Source: an uncultured Alphaproteobacteria bacterium (GTDB lineage: Bacteria; Pseudomonadota; Alphaproteobacteria; TMED127). Taken from it: a stretch of 64,000 bases of DNA. How positions within the stretch are numbered: the stretch's first letter is position 1; every line of letters starts with the position of its first letter. The notes beneath the pieces were generated by a model, which saw only the letters and a list, made by a program, of their open reading frames with translations, had not been told where the DNA came from and did not search any database. A program made the position numbers and the translations under genes. The stretch lies in assembly GCA_902567145.1 (NCBI GenBank), contig CACFLM010000001.1:14119-78118 (forward strand), given 5' to 3'. Shown piece after piece: positions 17,761 through 26,779 of this stretch.

Positions 17761-18685
17761 AGTTGACACAAACCTAAATTCCGGTCTTGGACATGTTTCA
17801 AGAATGTTATCTATCGCAGAAGTTTTTGACAATAAACAGGACATAGTTTTTATTGTTAATAATTTAAATGATAAACATTGTTCTCATATTCGAGATCATC
17901 ATTATAGTTTAATAGATATTCAATCCTTAAACTCTAAGCTTGATGTATGTTTGATAGATGGGTATTTTTTTAGAAAAGATGAAATAATTTTTTTGAGAAA
18001 TAGGTCCAATAAAATAATTAAAATTGATGATCACGGATATAGATACAAATATGCAGACCGGACGGTTAATTTCTTTTGTGACGGAGCAGAAAATGCTGTT
18101 GTTTCAAAGAAGTTTTTCCAGAATAATTTTTTTAAGATTAAAAGAAATGTTAGTAATATTTTGATTACTTTTGGCATGGCTGATAACGCTAATGCAACAA
18201 TATTAACATTAGAAGCACTGAGAATAATTGAAAAAGAAATAAAGGCGAATATATACATTTCACTTCCTGCTAAAAACAAGTATTATAATAAAATTAAAAA
18301 TAGTATGTTCCATAAGAAAAATATTAAAGAAGTTAAAGAATACAGACAAGAAGAGTTCAAGAATCTTTTAAGAGACATCGACTTCTCAATAGGATCAGGT
18401 GGTATCACTTTAAATGAGATTTTATCAATGGGTGTTCCTGCTATTGTAATTTCGACGGCAGAAAATCAGAATCAAAAAATTTGTAATTTTTTTAAAAAGG
18501 GTTTGATTAATTATTGTGGATCTTCAAAACGTATAACAAAATATAAACTTGCGAATAGTATACTAAAATTTTATTTTTCTTTTATTGAAAGAAGAAGGGT
18601 TTCTAGAAATGTCAATTTAATATTTAGTAAAAAGATTAAAAAAGATTTTGTTTCTGAAAATATTATCAACATCTATGCCAAATAA
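17744..18685 (+). CDS. pseG: PseG-like UDP-sugar hydrolase
   Basis: A 313-residue protein. Residues 4-19 'GFRVDTNLNSGLGHVS' match the PseG opening (R-x-D-x..GxGHVxR), including the histidine thought to act in catalysis. 'ILITFGMADNANAT', 'DFSIGSGGITLNEILSMGVPAIVIS' and 'ENQNQ' reproduce the GT-B-like donor loop. PseG releases UDP from the diacetamido altrose intermediate before condensation. The ATG at 17744 lies within pseC (17-nt overlap). The acetyltransferase PseH, normally fused or adjacent, is not next to it; a candidate lies at 20932-21480. Confidence 0.88.
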   Translation: MLWGFRVDTNLNSGLGHVSRMLSIAEVFDNKQDIVFIVNNLNDKHCSHIRDHHYSLIDIQSLNSKLDVCLIDGYFFRKDEIIFLRNRSNKIIKIDDHGYRYKYADRTVNFFCDGAENAVVSKKFFQNNFFKIKRNVSNILITFGMADNANATILTLEALRIIEKEIKANIYISLPAKNKYYNKIKNSMFHKKNIKEVKEYRQEEFKNLLRDIDFSIGSGGITLNEILSMGVPAIVISTAENQNQKICNFFKKGLINYCGSSKRITKYKLANSILKFYFSFIERRRVSRNVNLIFSKKIKKDFVSENIINIYAK

Positions 18686-19514
18686 ACTTGATTTAAATAT
18701 AATACCTACATTTAAAATTAATTTTTTAACTAAAGTTTTCATTCAAATGTTGATAAAGATGAAATTCTCTTTAATTTTAGGACTTTTGTACTCTAGAATA
18801 ATTCTTCATCGTTCTAAACTTTCTAGAAAGAATAAAGATAAGGTAATAAATATTTTAGCATTATCTCCTGAGAGATTTAGGGATGATTTAAGAATACTTG
18901 AGAAGAAATCAACATTTAAAATATGGATAATTCCAACAATTTTGCAAACGTTAATTCAAGGTTTTTTTTACAAAGATAAAATTGTAGCATCTCAACTTAA
19001 AAATCCTGAGAAAGTATTTAATTTAGAAATAAATAAAAAGAAACATAGACTGTTCTTAAAAAAGATATTGAAAATTATATTTAGAATAATTCCTATTGAT
19101 TTTGTTATTAGTGCAGATATCAAATATGTTGCTGATATAGACTGGGGAGAGGTTTCAAATTCTTTGGGAAAATCATATTTGGTTCTTCATAGAGAAAATC
19201 TTGCTGCTTGTAAATCTATCATAGATTTGATGATTGCAAGAACAAAGAAAATTCGCAAATTTGGAGGAACTCATATAATTGTTCAAAATAAAATAATGAA
19301 GGATGTCTTTACCAAAACTCAATTTGCTAAAGCAAGTCAAGTTTCTGTGAAAGGATGTTTAAGAATGGATGAATTATTTACTAAAATAAAAACAAACAAT
19401 TTTAAAAAAAACAAAAATGATAACCTTATTCTCTTTTCCTCCATATCAATGGACACGAAAACTTCCCTACAGTGTTTTTGTAGATTGTCACTCTGCTTTT
19501 ATAAGGATTGCTAA
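18648..19514 (+). CDS. Surface carbohydrate biosynthesis protein, N-terminal part (frameshifted)
   Basis: A 288-residue frame whose last residues are out of register with the family. Up to about position 19400 it reads as a plausible surface-carbohydrate protein ('VINILALSPERFRDDLRILEK', 'LVLHRENLAACKS', 'VQNKIMKDVFTK', 'VKGCLRMDELF'). The logical continuation, 'LFSFPPYQW' and onward, then lies in the +1 frame from 19417. One surplus base would cause this; candidates are the 8-A run at 19404-19411 or the T4 run at 19434-19437. The start may be the ATG at 18675 rather than 18648, which would reduce overlap with pseG. Function is probably GT-B-like; the gene is broken or the read has an indel. 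Confidence 0.6.
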   Translation: MFLKILSTSMPNKLDLNIIPTFKINFLTKVFIQMLIKMKFSLILGLLYSRIILHRSKLSRKNKDKVINILALSPERFRDDLRILEKKSTFKIWIIPTILQTLIQGFFYKDKIVASQLKNPEKVFNLEINKKKHRLFLKKILKIIFRIIPIDFVISADIKYVADIDWGEVSNSLGKSYLVLHRENLAACKSIIDLMIARTKKIRKFGGTHIIVQNKIMKDVFTKTQFAKASQVSVKGCLRMDELFTKIKTNNFKKNKNDNLILFSSISMDTKTSLQCFCRLSLCFYKDC

Positions 19515-20004
19515 AAGATTTCCTGAAACTGAGGTTATTATCAAGCCAAAAATTGAATATTTGGTTTCAAAATTGTGGAATGAACTCTTACAACAGGCAT
19601 TTAGAAAAAATAATTTTAATCCAAAAGATTATCCAAATTTTCGAATTGCATCAGAAAACAATTCTCATGATCTAATTTTACAGTCAAATGTTATTTGTGC
19701 TTTTAACTCAACCGTAATTTTAGAGGCAATGGCTACAAATATTCCGATTATATTACCATATTTTCAAACTCTAAGAAAAAATTCGTGGAATCAAAAAATT
19801 AATTTTTTTGAGGAAAAGTATTTATTTTATACACCTCGAAATGAAGATGAATTAGTTAAAATGTTGGAGGCAAAGGGAACAAAATTTCAACCAGACAATA
19901 AAAATCAAAAAGAAAAGAAGAAATTATTTAAAAAATATTTACATTTTTATGATCAAAACGTTCTTGATGAATATGAAAAAGTTTTTATGAAGTTAATAAA
20001 TTGA
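19417..20004 (+). CDS. Surface carbohydrate biosynthesis protein, C-terminal part (frameshifted)
   Basis: A 195-residue frame continuing the previous gene in the +1 register. 'FRIAKRFPETEVIIKPK'-like sequence (AFIRIAKRFPETEVIIKPK), 'SNVICAFNSTVILEAMATNIPIILPYF' and 'YTPRNEDELVKML' give the C-terminal donor-binding half of a GT-B-like carbohydrate protein. A free-standing protein would lack its N-terminal domain, so this is half of one gene. The TGA stop at 20002-20004 overlaps the TTG start of the PIG-L gene. The overlap of the two frames (19417-19514) is the window in which the register changes. Confidence 0.6.
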   Translation: MITLFSFPPYQWTRKLPYSVFVDCHSAFIRIAKRFPETEVIIKPKIEYLVSKLWNELLQQAFRKNNFNPKDYPNFRIASENNSHDLILQSNVICAFNSTVILEAMATNIPIILPYFQTLRKNSWNQKINFFEEKYLFYTPRNEDELVKMLEAKGTKFQPDNKNQKEKKKLFKKYLHFYDQNVLDEYEKVFMKLIN

Positions 20005-20789
20005 TAAAGAAATTTATAAAAAAAAAATTATTTGAATTAAAATTTAGGAACCATATTGTGAGTTCTCTGCTTTATAAAAACTTCAGTGAAATTGTTAATT
20101 TTTTTAGTTCAAAAATTTCGGTTAAACCATCAGAAGTTAAAATACCTATGCACAAGCGAATTCTTGTATTAGCACCTCATCCAGATGATGAAGTTTTTGG
20201 TCCGGGTGGAACACTTTATCTTGCAAATAAAACCTGTAAAATAAAAATTATTTATTTAACATCCGGAAGAAATATTACTGAACAATTAATAAGGGAAGAA
20301 GAGGCAAATAATTTATGCGATAATTATAAATTTGAAAGAGAGTTTTTAAGGTATAATCAAAACTTCATGGAATTAGATAAAAATATTGAAATTAAAATTG
20401 TTGATATTGTAAAAGATTTTAGACCCGAAATAGTTTTCACACCTTTCCTTCTAGATGATCATCAAGATCATCAAAATATAAATAGAATATTTCTTAAGAT
20501 TAGTAACTTCAGTAAGGTAAAAGTCTGGTGCTATCAAGTGTATTCTAGTATCAAGGGTAATTATTATGCAGATATAACTAAGATTCAGATAAAAAAAAGA
20601 AAGATGATACGATTTTATAAATCAGAAAATAATATTAGAAATTGGGAAAGTTGGGTTATGTCTCTGAACGTTATTAGTTCAAGGTTTATGTCAAGGTCGA
20701 AAAAAGAAAGATTTGCTGAAATGTATTTTATCTTTGATCTTCAATTTTATAGGGTTTTATGCAAAAAATTTTTTAGTAAAAGCAGATGA
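20001..20789 (+). CDS. PIG-L (LmbE) family deacetylase
   Basis: A 262-residue protein of the zinc-dependent N-acetylglucosaminyl deacetylase family. The metal site 'APHPDDEVFGPGGT' is near residue 58 and the second 'LDDHQDHQNINRIF' near 153. It starts with TTG at 20001, overlapping the previous stop; no upstream ATG fits. These enzymes remove N-acetyl groups from sugars, for example in GPI precursors or mycothiol. In a pseudaminic cassette it could unmask an amine for another acyl group. A second family member lies at 27476-28135. The 60-residue N-terminal extension is basic. Confidence 0.88.
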   Translation: MIKKFIKKKLFELKFRNHIVSSLLYKNFSEIVNFFSSKISVKPSEVKIPMHKRILVLAPHPDDEVFGPGGTLYLANKTCKIKIIYLTSGRNITEQLIREEEANNLCDNYKFEREFLRYNQNFMELDKNIEIKIVDIVKDFRPEIVFTPFLLDDHQDHQNINRIFLKISNFSKVKVWCYQVYSSIKGNYYADITKIQIKKRKMIRFYKSENNIRNWESWVMSLNVISSRFMSRSKKERFAEMYFIFDLQFYRVLCKKFFSKSR

Positions 20790-20931
20790 ATAAGGTTTTA
20801 ATTCCTATACAAATATAGCATATGCACGAAGATGGTTCTAATTAAATCATTAAAAATAGGATTGCAAAATGTTGGTTTAATTTAATAAAGGAAGTGAATG
20901 ATGTTTTTTTCTGGATTTAATAATGACAGTT

Positions 20932-21480
20932 CTAATTTTTATTAATAGAACCTCTAAAATCTTCTTTAGTTATTGTCATATTTATTGAATCATAGTACTT
21001 ACCGTTATTGTATATAAATTTTCTGTATTTGCCATCTGCTACAAAACCGACATTCTGATAAGTTTTTATAGCAGCAACGTTTTCTTCATTAACACCCAAA
21101 TAGATAGATTCAAGGTTAAGTCTATTAAATCCATAATCAACAACCAGTTTAGTTGCCTCAGTACCGTATCCTTTTCCAAAATACTTTGTTTCTCCAAGTA
21201 AAATTCTAAATTGTGCTCTTCTAGCGACCCAATTAATAAGATATAAACCAGTTGTACCAATAAATAGTTTTTTTTTTTTTTCAATTACTGAAAAAACAAT
21301 ATCATTTGGACTTGAGTTGGCTTCTAAAAATGTTTGTTCTAAAACTGACTCTGTAATCGGTTTATCACCCATTTCAAGATATTTTGTAACATTATGATCA
21401 TTTAGAAAGTTTTTATATTTTACAAGGTCATCTCTTTCAAAAGCTCGCAATCCTAAATTTTTTGATTCTTTAAAGTACAA
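20932..21480 (-). CDS. RimJ/RimL-type GNAT acetyltransferase (PseH candidate)
   Basis: A 182-residue GNAT protein. 'LRAFERDDLVKYKNFLND' at the N-terminus, 'ARRAQFRILLGETKYFGKGYGTEATKLVVDYGF' with the acetyl-CoA loop (GKGYGTEA), and 'VNEENVAAIKTYQNVGFVADGKYRKF' fit the RimJ/L group. PseH, which acetylates the 4-amino group in pseudaminate synthesis, has this fold, and pseB/pseC/pseG lie just upstream. The position fits but is not proof. The TTG start at 21480 is set by a strong ribosome-binding site at 21485-21491. Nothing else is seen between it and 20789 except a 15-codon frame. Confidence 0.8.
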   Translation of the reverse strand: MYFKESKNLGLRAFERDDLVKYKNFLNDHNVTKYLEMGDKPITESVLEQTFLEANSSPNDIVFSVIEKKKKLFIGTTGLYLINWVARRAQFRILLGETKYFGKGYGTEATKLVVDYGFNRLNLESIYLGVNEENVAAIKTYQNVGFVADGKYRKFIYNNGKYYDSINMTITKEDFRGSINKN

Positions 21481-21484
21481 TATA

Positions 21485-21491
21485 ACCTCCT
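21485..21491 (-). promoter_or_regulatory. Strong Shine-Dalgarno site for the TTG-started GNAT gene
   Basis: The minus strand reads AGGAGGT, 4 nt from the TTG at 21480. Perfect SD sequences are rare in this window, so it decides the non-ATG start and suggests efficient translation of the acetyltransferase. Confidence 0.7.
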
Positions 21492-21714
21492 AAACTATAA
21501 TTATAATTTTAACATATTTTTTTATATATATTTTTAAAATTAAAGAAATTCAATTAATTGCAAAGAGAATATTAAACAACTTATATTTTCCTTGCAAATT
21601 AGACTCTCATTAATTAATTCACTGTTAGAAATATTACCTTATTAAAAATTAGCATATAAAATCTTTAATTAATAATTAATTGTTTTTATTGTTAATCAAT
21701 TAAAATGATATAAA

Positions 21715-22413
21715 TTGAAAATAAATGAGATAGGAATAAAATACACAAATAAAGAACCACGTGGCGGAATTTTCGTAGTGAGCAATAAAGTAGCGTTTCT
21801 GTTTGACAAGGATAATGATTGGATTTTTGATTTTTTTAGTAATCAAGAATTCTTATTTGATAACTATATAATAAATAAGTTTTTTAATGTGGATGAAATT
21901 TTTGGCTTTGATATTGTTTTTTTATTAGGCTATACAAAAATTCTACCGAAAGATTTTCTAAGAAAAAATAAACTAAATTTGCTAGTTCACGAGAGTAATT
22001 TGCCAAAAGGTAGAGGATTTGCACCAATTCAATGGCAGCTAATTGAAGGAAATTCTGAAATAACAGTCAGTCTAATTGAAGTTGCTGAAAAGGTTGATAC
22101 AGGGGATATTTTTCTCCAAACAAAAATTAATTTTAATGGAACTGAGCTATACAAAGAGATAAGAGAAAAGCAAGCAAAAGCTACATTAGATATTATTTGT
22201 GATTTTTTGAAGTTATATCCAAATTTTTCTCGTCAGAAGCAAATAGGAGTTAAATCTTTTTATCCAAAAAGAACAAAAGCAGATGGCGAATTGGATATCT
22301 CCAAAACATTAGAAGAGAATTTTAATTTACTTCGTATAGGTAATAATGATGCCTGGCCCTCATTTTTCTATTACAAAGGCGTTAAATATGTAATTAAAAT
22401 TTTTAAAGAATAA
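21715..22413 (+). CDS. Formyltransferase-like protein (Fmt/ArnA fold)
   Basis: A 232-residue protein with the formyltransferase hallmarks 'LLVHESNLPKGRGFAPIQW' (His92, Ser94, Leu-Pro) and 'VDTGDIF' (Asp128), as in Fmt, ArnA and sugar N-formyltransferases. The Asn that precedes the catalytic His by two residues in E. coli Fmt (N-x-H) is Leu90 here, which is unusual. TTG start at 21715 after a 234-nt AT-rich divergent spacer. It opens the operon that includes a radical SAM enzyme and a NeuB-like synthase, so N-formylation of a nonulosonate precursor amine is possible. Confidence 0.75.
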   Translation: MKINEIGIKYTNKEPRGGIFVVSNKVAFLFDKDNDWIFDFFSNQEFLFDNYIINKFFNVDEIFGFDIVFLLGYTKILPKDFLRKNKLNLLVHESNLPKGRGFAPIQWQLIEGNSEITVSLIEVAEKVDTGDIFLQTKINFNGTELYKEIREKQAKATLDIICDFLKLYPNFSRQKQIGVKSFYPKRTKADGELDISKTLEENFNLLRIGNNDAWPSFFYYKGVKYVIKIFKE

Positions 22414-22514
22414 TCTCGATAATATTTATTAAGATTGATTTAATAAAAAGCATTCTTTAATATTTTATTTGTATTCAATACTAACCAAGAATTGTACGGA
22501 TAATAAAACTAAAA

Positions 22515-23438
22515 ATGCTAAAAAAAGTTACTGATTTTCCTGATGTAGTGAGGATAGAAACATCTGGAGCTTGTAATTTTAGATGTATTCACTGTCCAAC
22601 AGGAATAGAACCAAATGGTAGGAAACAATTATCCCGAGAGAACTTTTATTATATTCTAGAACAGTTCATAGAAAATAATTTTATTCCAAGAGTTGTTGTC
22701 CTCTACCATGGCGGAGAACCCCTCTTAAATAAGGATCTAGAGTTTTTTATATCAACTCTAAAAAACCTTGGCGTGAAGAAGACAGTGATTACGACTAACG
22801 CGTCAATTTTAAACGAAGTAAGATCAAAAGGACTGATTTTAGCTGGACTAGATGAGATGAAGGTTTCATTTGATGGAACCACTAAAGAAGAAAATGATAA
22901 AATAAGACTGAAAGGAGCATTTGATAAACAATCTCAAAATTTAATTAACTTTCTAAAGCTAAGAAGAAAACTTGGTAGAAAAAATCCAACTATACGTGTT
23001 TCCAATTGCTTCTTTGCCGACTTAGATTTCTTTAAAAATAGAACTAAAGGGAAGAAGTTATCTCCACCAAAGTTTTTGATAAACACTTTTAAAGAATTTT
23101 TGGATGAAATTCAAATTTCTTCAGCTCCTGCAATGGTTTGGCCGGGTTTTAATAAATTTGATGAATTAGAAATTTTTGAAGAAGAAGTAAAAAAACCTAA
23201 TTATTGTTCATTGCTTTTCGAGACTTTTTCAATACTTGTTGATGGCTCAGTTGTTCCTTGTTGCTATGATTTAAATGCAGATAAAGTTTTTGGTAATATC
23301 TACAAAAAAAATATATTTAAAATTTGGGATTCGAATAGCTTTGTAAAATTTCGCGAGAACTTTAGAAAAAAAATATATCACGATGTTTGTAATAAATGTA
23401 ATTTTGTGAGGCCAAGATTTCTCTTAAAAAAGAATTAA
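22515..23438 (+). CDS. Radical SAM/SPASM domain protein
   Basis: A 307-residue protein. The [4Fe-4S] motif Cys20-x3-Cys24-x2-Cys27 is in 'SGACNFRCIHCPTG', 'YHGGEPLLNKDL' is the GGEP SAM-binding motif, and 'ITTNASIL' follows. The C-terminal part has Cys residues in 'PNYCSLLF', 'VVPCCYDLNADKVFGNI' and 'DVCNKCNF', the layout of a SPASM auxiliary cluster. Such enzymes modify peptides or act on sugars (epimerisation, dehydrogenation). Here the neighbours are sugar enzymes, so a sugar-nucleotide or acyl modification is the better guess. Confidence 0.88.
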   Translation: MLKKVTDFPDVVRIETSGACNFRCIHCPTGIEPNGRKQLSRENFYYILEQFIENNFIPRVVVLYHGGEPLLNKDLEFFISTLKNLGVKKTVITTNASILNEVRSKGLILAGLDEMKVSFDGTTKEENDKIRLKGAFDKQSQNLINFLKLRRKLGRKNPTIRVSNCFFADLDFFKNRTKGKKLSPPKFLINTFKEFLDEIQISSAPAMVWPGFNKFDELEIFEEEVKKPNYCSLLFETFSILVDGSVVPCCYDLNADKVFGNIYKKNIFKIWDSNSFVKFRENFRKKIYHDVCNKCNFVRPRFLLKKN

Positions 23439-23497
23439 ATCTATACAAAAGGTTTATAAATATAAAGTAATCTATTAGGGTATTATTCAAAAATATT

Positions 23498-25021
23498 ATG
23501 AAACTTCCCCTTACAATTGAGCCACAACAAAGTTACTTCAAGATTTTTTCCAAGAATAGATTTGAAATCTCAATAAATCATCAGCAAACTATTAAGTTAC
23601 AAGAGAGTATAGTAGAAAAATATAGAGAATTTGTAAGAATACAAAAAGATTCTAGGAAAAAAAACCTTTTGCTTACTGGTGGGATGCTCTCGCTAATTAC
23701 TGGTTTACCCTATATAGAACAAGATCACATAATTTTTCAATATAAAGAGAAAAAAGTTTCATTTGTTAATGACAATGATAATTGCAAATATTTCCTTGGA
23801 GATAAATCATTAAGTGATATTTCTGGAAGACATTTAAAAAGGACTTTACCAAGAAACATCCCAAAACTTAACAAATTAATTTCGTATGTAAGGACTTTAA
23901 AATACAATAATAAATTATCGAATATTTTTACTAACAGTAAACTTTCATTTACCGTAAATCCACTTATAATTGAATTTTTGAAGAAAAAAGATATAGGGGT
24001 TAAATACATCTTTCCACAGCAGTATCTTCAAGGTATTAGATACAAGCATCGTGATAGAATGTTAGATGAATATAAAGAATTATCAGAAGATTATTATAAC
24101 TTCGTTTTTTCTAAGTACATTTCAAATAGTTCTCTAAAGATATTATTATTAGATGATATTGAAAACTATTTTTTTTATTCAGATTTACAGTTTAATCATT
24201 TAGAAAAAAAAGAGGTTCCGAAAGAGATCTACAGCGGAACCGGGGGTATGTTTACAAATAGGGTGATTGGTTTGTGGGCAAAAGAAAACGGTTCAAAAGT
24301 TATAAGATTTGCTCATGGGGCTTCTTCATGTTTTTTTAATGAATCGGATGCGCCGAGCTGGATAATAGAATTGGCTCCTACTTCTGACTTTATTTTTCCT
24401 ACTAAAAAATTTTGTGATTTTGTGATTAAGTCTAGGAGATGGAATACCAAAAAATTTGGTGTCAAATTTGATTATGGAAACGGAAATAAAGATTTATTAA
24501 TTAGCGACTCCAAGCCTTCAATCAATAAACCTAGAGTATTATATGTTGGGGGATTATTGAGAAATAATACTCAGGTTCTTTCACCAAATATAATTGACTT
24601 AGTTTACTTTGATTGGCAATTTTCTTTATTAAGAGTACTTGAAGATTTAAAATTTGATTTTGAATCGATCATACATCCTCAAAGTAATATTCCAAGAGCT
24701 TTAAACCCTATAAATTCATTTGACGCTAATATTAATTTTGAAGATATTTTAGATCAATTTGACGTTCTAATATTTGACTATTTTAAAAGTACAACTTTTG
24801 TTAAATCTTTATGTTCAAACAAAAAAATTATTTTTATTGATGTTGGTGGTAATAGTATGAATACTTTTTTCAAAGATAAAGTTAAGGAAAGATGTATTTA
24901 CATTGATCCTCATATTGACAAATTTAATAGGATAAGGGTGGGTAAAAATTTTTTAAGAGATGCAATTTTAAGTAGAGAAGATTTCGATAGAAATTTTTTT
25001 AAAGAATTGTATTGTGGATAA
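23498..25021 (+). CDS. Putative GT-B-like surface polysaccharide transferase
   Basis: A 507-residue protein. No name is secure, but it resembles large surface-carbohydrate transferases of the LIC12162 type: 'KVIRFAHGASSCFFNESDAPSWIIELAPTSDFIFPTKKFCDFV' (a conserved HGA..... E.. pattern), 'PRVLYVGGLLRNNTQVL', 'SIIHPQSNIPRALNP', and a late 'ILDQFDVLIFDYFKSTTFVKSLCSNKKIIFIDVGG' donor loop. It is directly followed, with no gap, by the NeuB-like gene at 25022. A transfer of the acid sugar made by this operon is the likely job, by position only. Confidence 0.5.
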   Translation: MKLPLTIEPQQSYFKIFSKNRFEISINHQQTIKLQESIVEKYREFVRIQKDSRKKNLLLTGGMLSLITGLPYIEQDHIIFQYKEKKVSFVNDNDNCKYFLGDKSLSDISGRHLKRTLPRNIPKLNKLISYVRTLKYNNKLSNIFTNSKLSFTVNPLIIEFLKKKDIGVKYIFPQQYLQGIRYKHRDRMLDEYKELSEDYYNFVFSKYISNSSLKILLLDDIENYFFYSDLQFNHLEKKEVPKEIYSGTGGMFTNRVIGLWAKENGSKVIRFAHGASSCFFNESDAPSWIIELAPTSDFIFPTKKFCDFVIKSRRWNTKKFGVKFDYGNGNKDLLISDSKPSINKPRVLYVGGLLRNNTQVLSPNIIDLVYFDWQFSLLRVLEDLKFDFESIIHPQSNIPRALNPINSFDANINFEDILDQFDVLIFDYFKSTTFVKSLCSNKKIIFIDVGGNSMNTFFKDKVKERCIYIDPHIDKFNRIRVGKNFLRDAILSREDFDRNFFKELYCG

Positions 25022-26035
25022 ATGTTTAAAAAAAAAATTTTTAAGTTTCAAAAAAATAAAGTCTTCATAATAGCCGAAGTTGGATTCAATCACGAAGGAA
25101 GTGTTGAGAAATGTATTGAATTAGTTGATGCGGCAAATAAGTCTGGTGCAGATTCGGTAAAAATTCAAGTATTTAATCCTACATTAAATTTTGCTATGAA
25201 TACTGAATCATTCAAAGTTATTGCGCCGGCATCTCTATCCCACGAAGATTTAGAAAAAGTTTTTCAATTTGCCAAAAGAAAGAATATCAAATTGTTTGCA
25301 TCTTTCGGTGATTTTGAGTCATTGAATTTTATGAGAAAACAAAAACCTTTCTGTTACAAGATTTCTTCGAGCGTAATTACGCATTTACCATTAATAAATG
25401 ACTTATCAAGAGATCGGTTGCCCATAATAATGTCAACAGGCATAGCTTTAGATGATGATATTGACAATGTTTTTAAAATTATTAGAAAAAGAAAAATGAT
25501 GAAAAAGGTTTTTCTTCTTCACTGTGTTTCAATGTATCCAACTCCAGTTAAACAAGCGAATCTAAAACAAATAGAGATTTTGAGAAATATGTATAAGGTT
25601 CCTGTAGGTTACTCTGACCATTGTATTGGAATTGATTCATGTTTAGCAGCTGTTAGCTTGGGAGCTCAATTAATAGAGAAACACTTTACGTTTGATTCAA
25701 AAAGAGTAGGGTTGGATCATAAACTTTCATTGGAGCCAGAAGTTTTTAAGAATATGATTAAAAAGATTAATAATATAAAATTAATGCTCGACGATGGAAA
25801 TAAAAGAAATAAAGACAAAGTAATACCTTTAAGAAGGAAATATTCTCGATGTTTAGTTGCACTAGATAAGATCAGAGAAGGAGAAAGATTGACAATGAAC
25901 AATGTTGGTTTTAAAAGGACAGCAGGAAAAAAAGTTGGTTTGGATCCAATTTTCATTGAAAAAGTTATTAACAAAGAATCTAGAAAGAATCTTAAGAAGG
26001 ACGATATTATTGACTTCTCAGTAATTCATAGATGA
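25022..26035 (+). CDS. neuB: NeuB-like nonulosonic acid synthase
   Basis: A 337-residue synthase that condenses a six-carbon amino sugar with PEP. The N-terminal 'IIAEVGFNHEGSVEKCIELVDAANKSGADSVKIQ' matches NeuB-family enzymes, 'LHCVSMYPTP' and 'VGYSDHCIGI' follow, and 'IEKHFTFDSKRVGLDHKLS' holds the metal-binding residues. The C-terminal 50 residues, starting 'RCLVALDKIREGERLTMNNVGFKRT', form an antifreeze-like (SAF) domain. The sequence after the substrate loop is divergent (IQVFNPTLNFAMN rather than FQTYKAE), so the product (Neu5Ac, legionaminate, pseudaminate or other) is unknown. It abuts the previous gene. Confidence 0.88.
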   Translation: MFKKKIFKFQKNKVFIIAEVGFNHEGSVEKCIELVDAANKSGADSVKIQVFNPTLNFAMNTESFKVIAPASLSHEDLEKVFQFAKRKNIKLFASFGDFESLNFMRKQKPFCYKISSSVITHLPLINDLSRDRLPIIMSTGIALDDDIDNVFKIIRKRKMMKKVFLLHCVSMYPTPVKQANLKQIEILRNMYKVPVGYSDHCIGIDSCLAAVSLGAQLIEKHFTFDSKRVGLDHKLSLEPEVFKNMIKKINNIKLMLDDGNKRNKDKVIPLRRKYSRCLVALDKIREGERLTMNNVGFKRTAGKKVGLDPIFIEKVINKESRKNLKKDDIIDFSVIHR

Positions 26036-26065
26036 ACGAATACATTAAACGAATTGGAAGAATAA

Positions 26066-26779
26066 ATGATCTTCGGTGATATAATAAAAATGCCATATAA
26101 GATTGGAAAAGATAAATTCATAACCAATTCTGTTAAAATAAAAAAAGATGAAATCAAACTTGATTTTGAAAATTTAAGGGAGTCCTTAGATAAAGTTAAT
26201 AATTATCTCTCAAAACAAAAAACTTTTATTCATCCTAAAAGTATAATTGAAAAAAATGTTCATATTGACGGACACATTTATATTGATGAGGGTGTAAAAA
26301 TCTTTTCTGGTGTTAAACTTACAGGAAATATTTATATTGGTAAGAATTCAATTATTTATAATAACGCAATAATACGAGGCAACACATCTATTGGTGAGAA
26401 TTCTATCATTGGTTTCTCAACGGATATAAAGAATGTTTTAGCCTCCAATAGATTTGTAGTAGGTCCAGTTTGTATAATATGTGACTCTATAATAGGTTCA
26501 AATTGTTTTTTTGGTGGCGTTTGTAGAACAGGGAATTATAGGTTTGATAAGGAAAGTCCCTTAATAAAAATTCAAGAAAGATTTATTTCTACAAATCTTG
26601 ATAAATTTGGTTTAATAGTTGGAGATAGCTCAATGTTTGGAATGGCTGTTATTTCTATGCCAGGTAGAATTGTGGGTTCAAATTGTATAATTGGATCTCA
26701 AGTTCAAATAGTAAATAATATTCCTTCAAATAAGAAGGTAACATTAAGACAAAATTTAGAGATTTTAGACATTGAGTAA
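26066..26779 (+). CDS. Left-handed beta-helix acyltransferase-like protein
   Basis: A 237-residue protein with a hexapeptide-repeat core, for example 'GVKIFSGVKLTGNIYIG', 'NAIIRGNTSIGENSIIGFS' and 'DSIIGSNCFFGGVCRTGNYRF', then 'GIVGSNCIIGSQVQI'-type turns ('GRIVGSNCIIGS'). The order resembles the GlmU C-terminal helix and related N-acyltransferases of sugar nucleotides. A 70-residue N-terminal part is unrecognised. It lies 30 nt after the NeuB-like gene and overlaps the SpsF gene by 8 nt, so it probably acetylates or acylates a sugar in the same pathway. The precise substrate is not determinable. Confidence 0.75.
   Translation: MIFGDIIKMPYKIGKDKFITNSVKIKKDEIKLDFENLRESLDKVNNYLSKQKTFIHPKSIIEKNVHIDGHIYIDEGVKIFSGVKLTGNIYIGKNSIIYNNAIIRGNTSIGENSIIGFSTDIKNVLASNRFVVGPVCIICDSIIGSNCFFGGVCRTGNYRFDKESPLIKIQERFISTNLDKFGLIVGDSSMFGMAVISMPGRIVGSNCIIGSQVQIVNNIPSNKKVTLRQNLEILDIE

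Noticed and set aside
20898..20945. 15-codon frame after an AAGGAAG sequence downstream of the PIG-L gene
   Set aside because: Too short to support and overlaps the 3' end of the acetyltransferase gene on the other strand.
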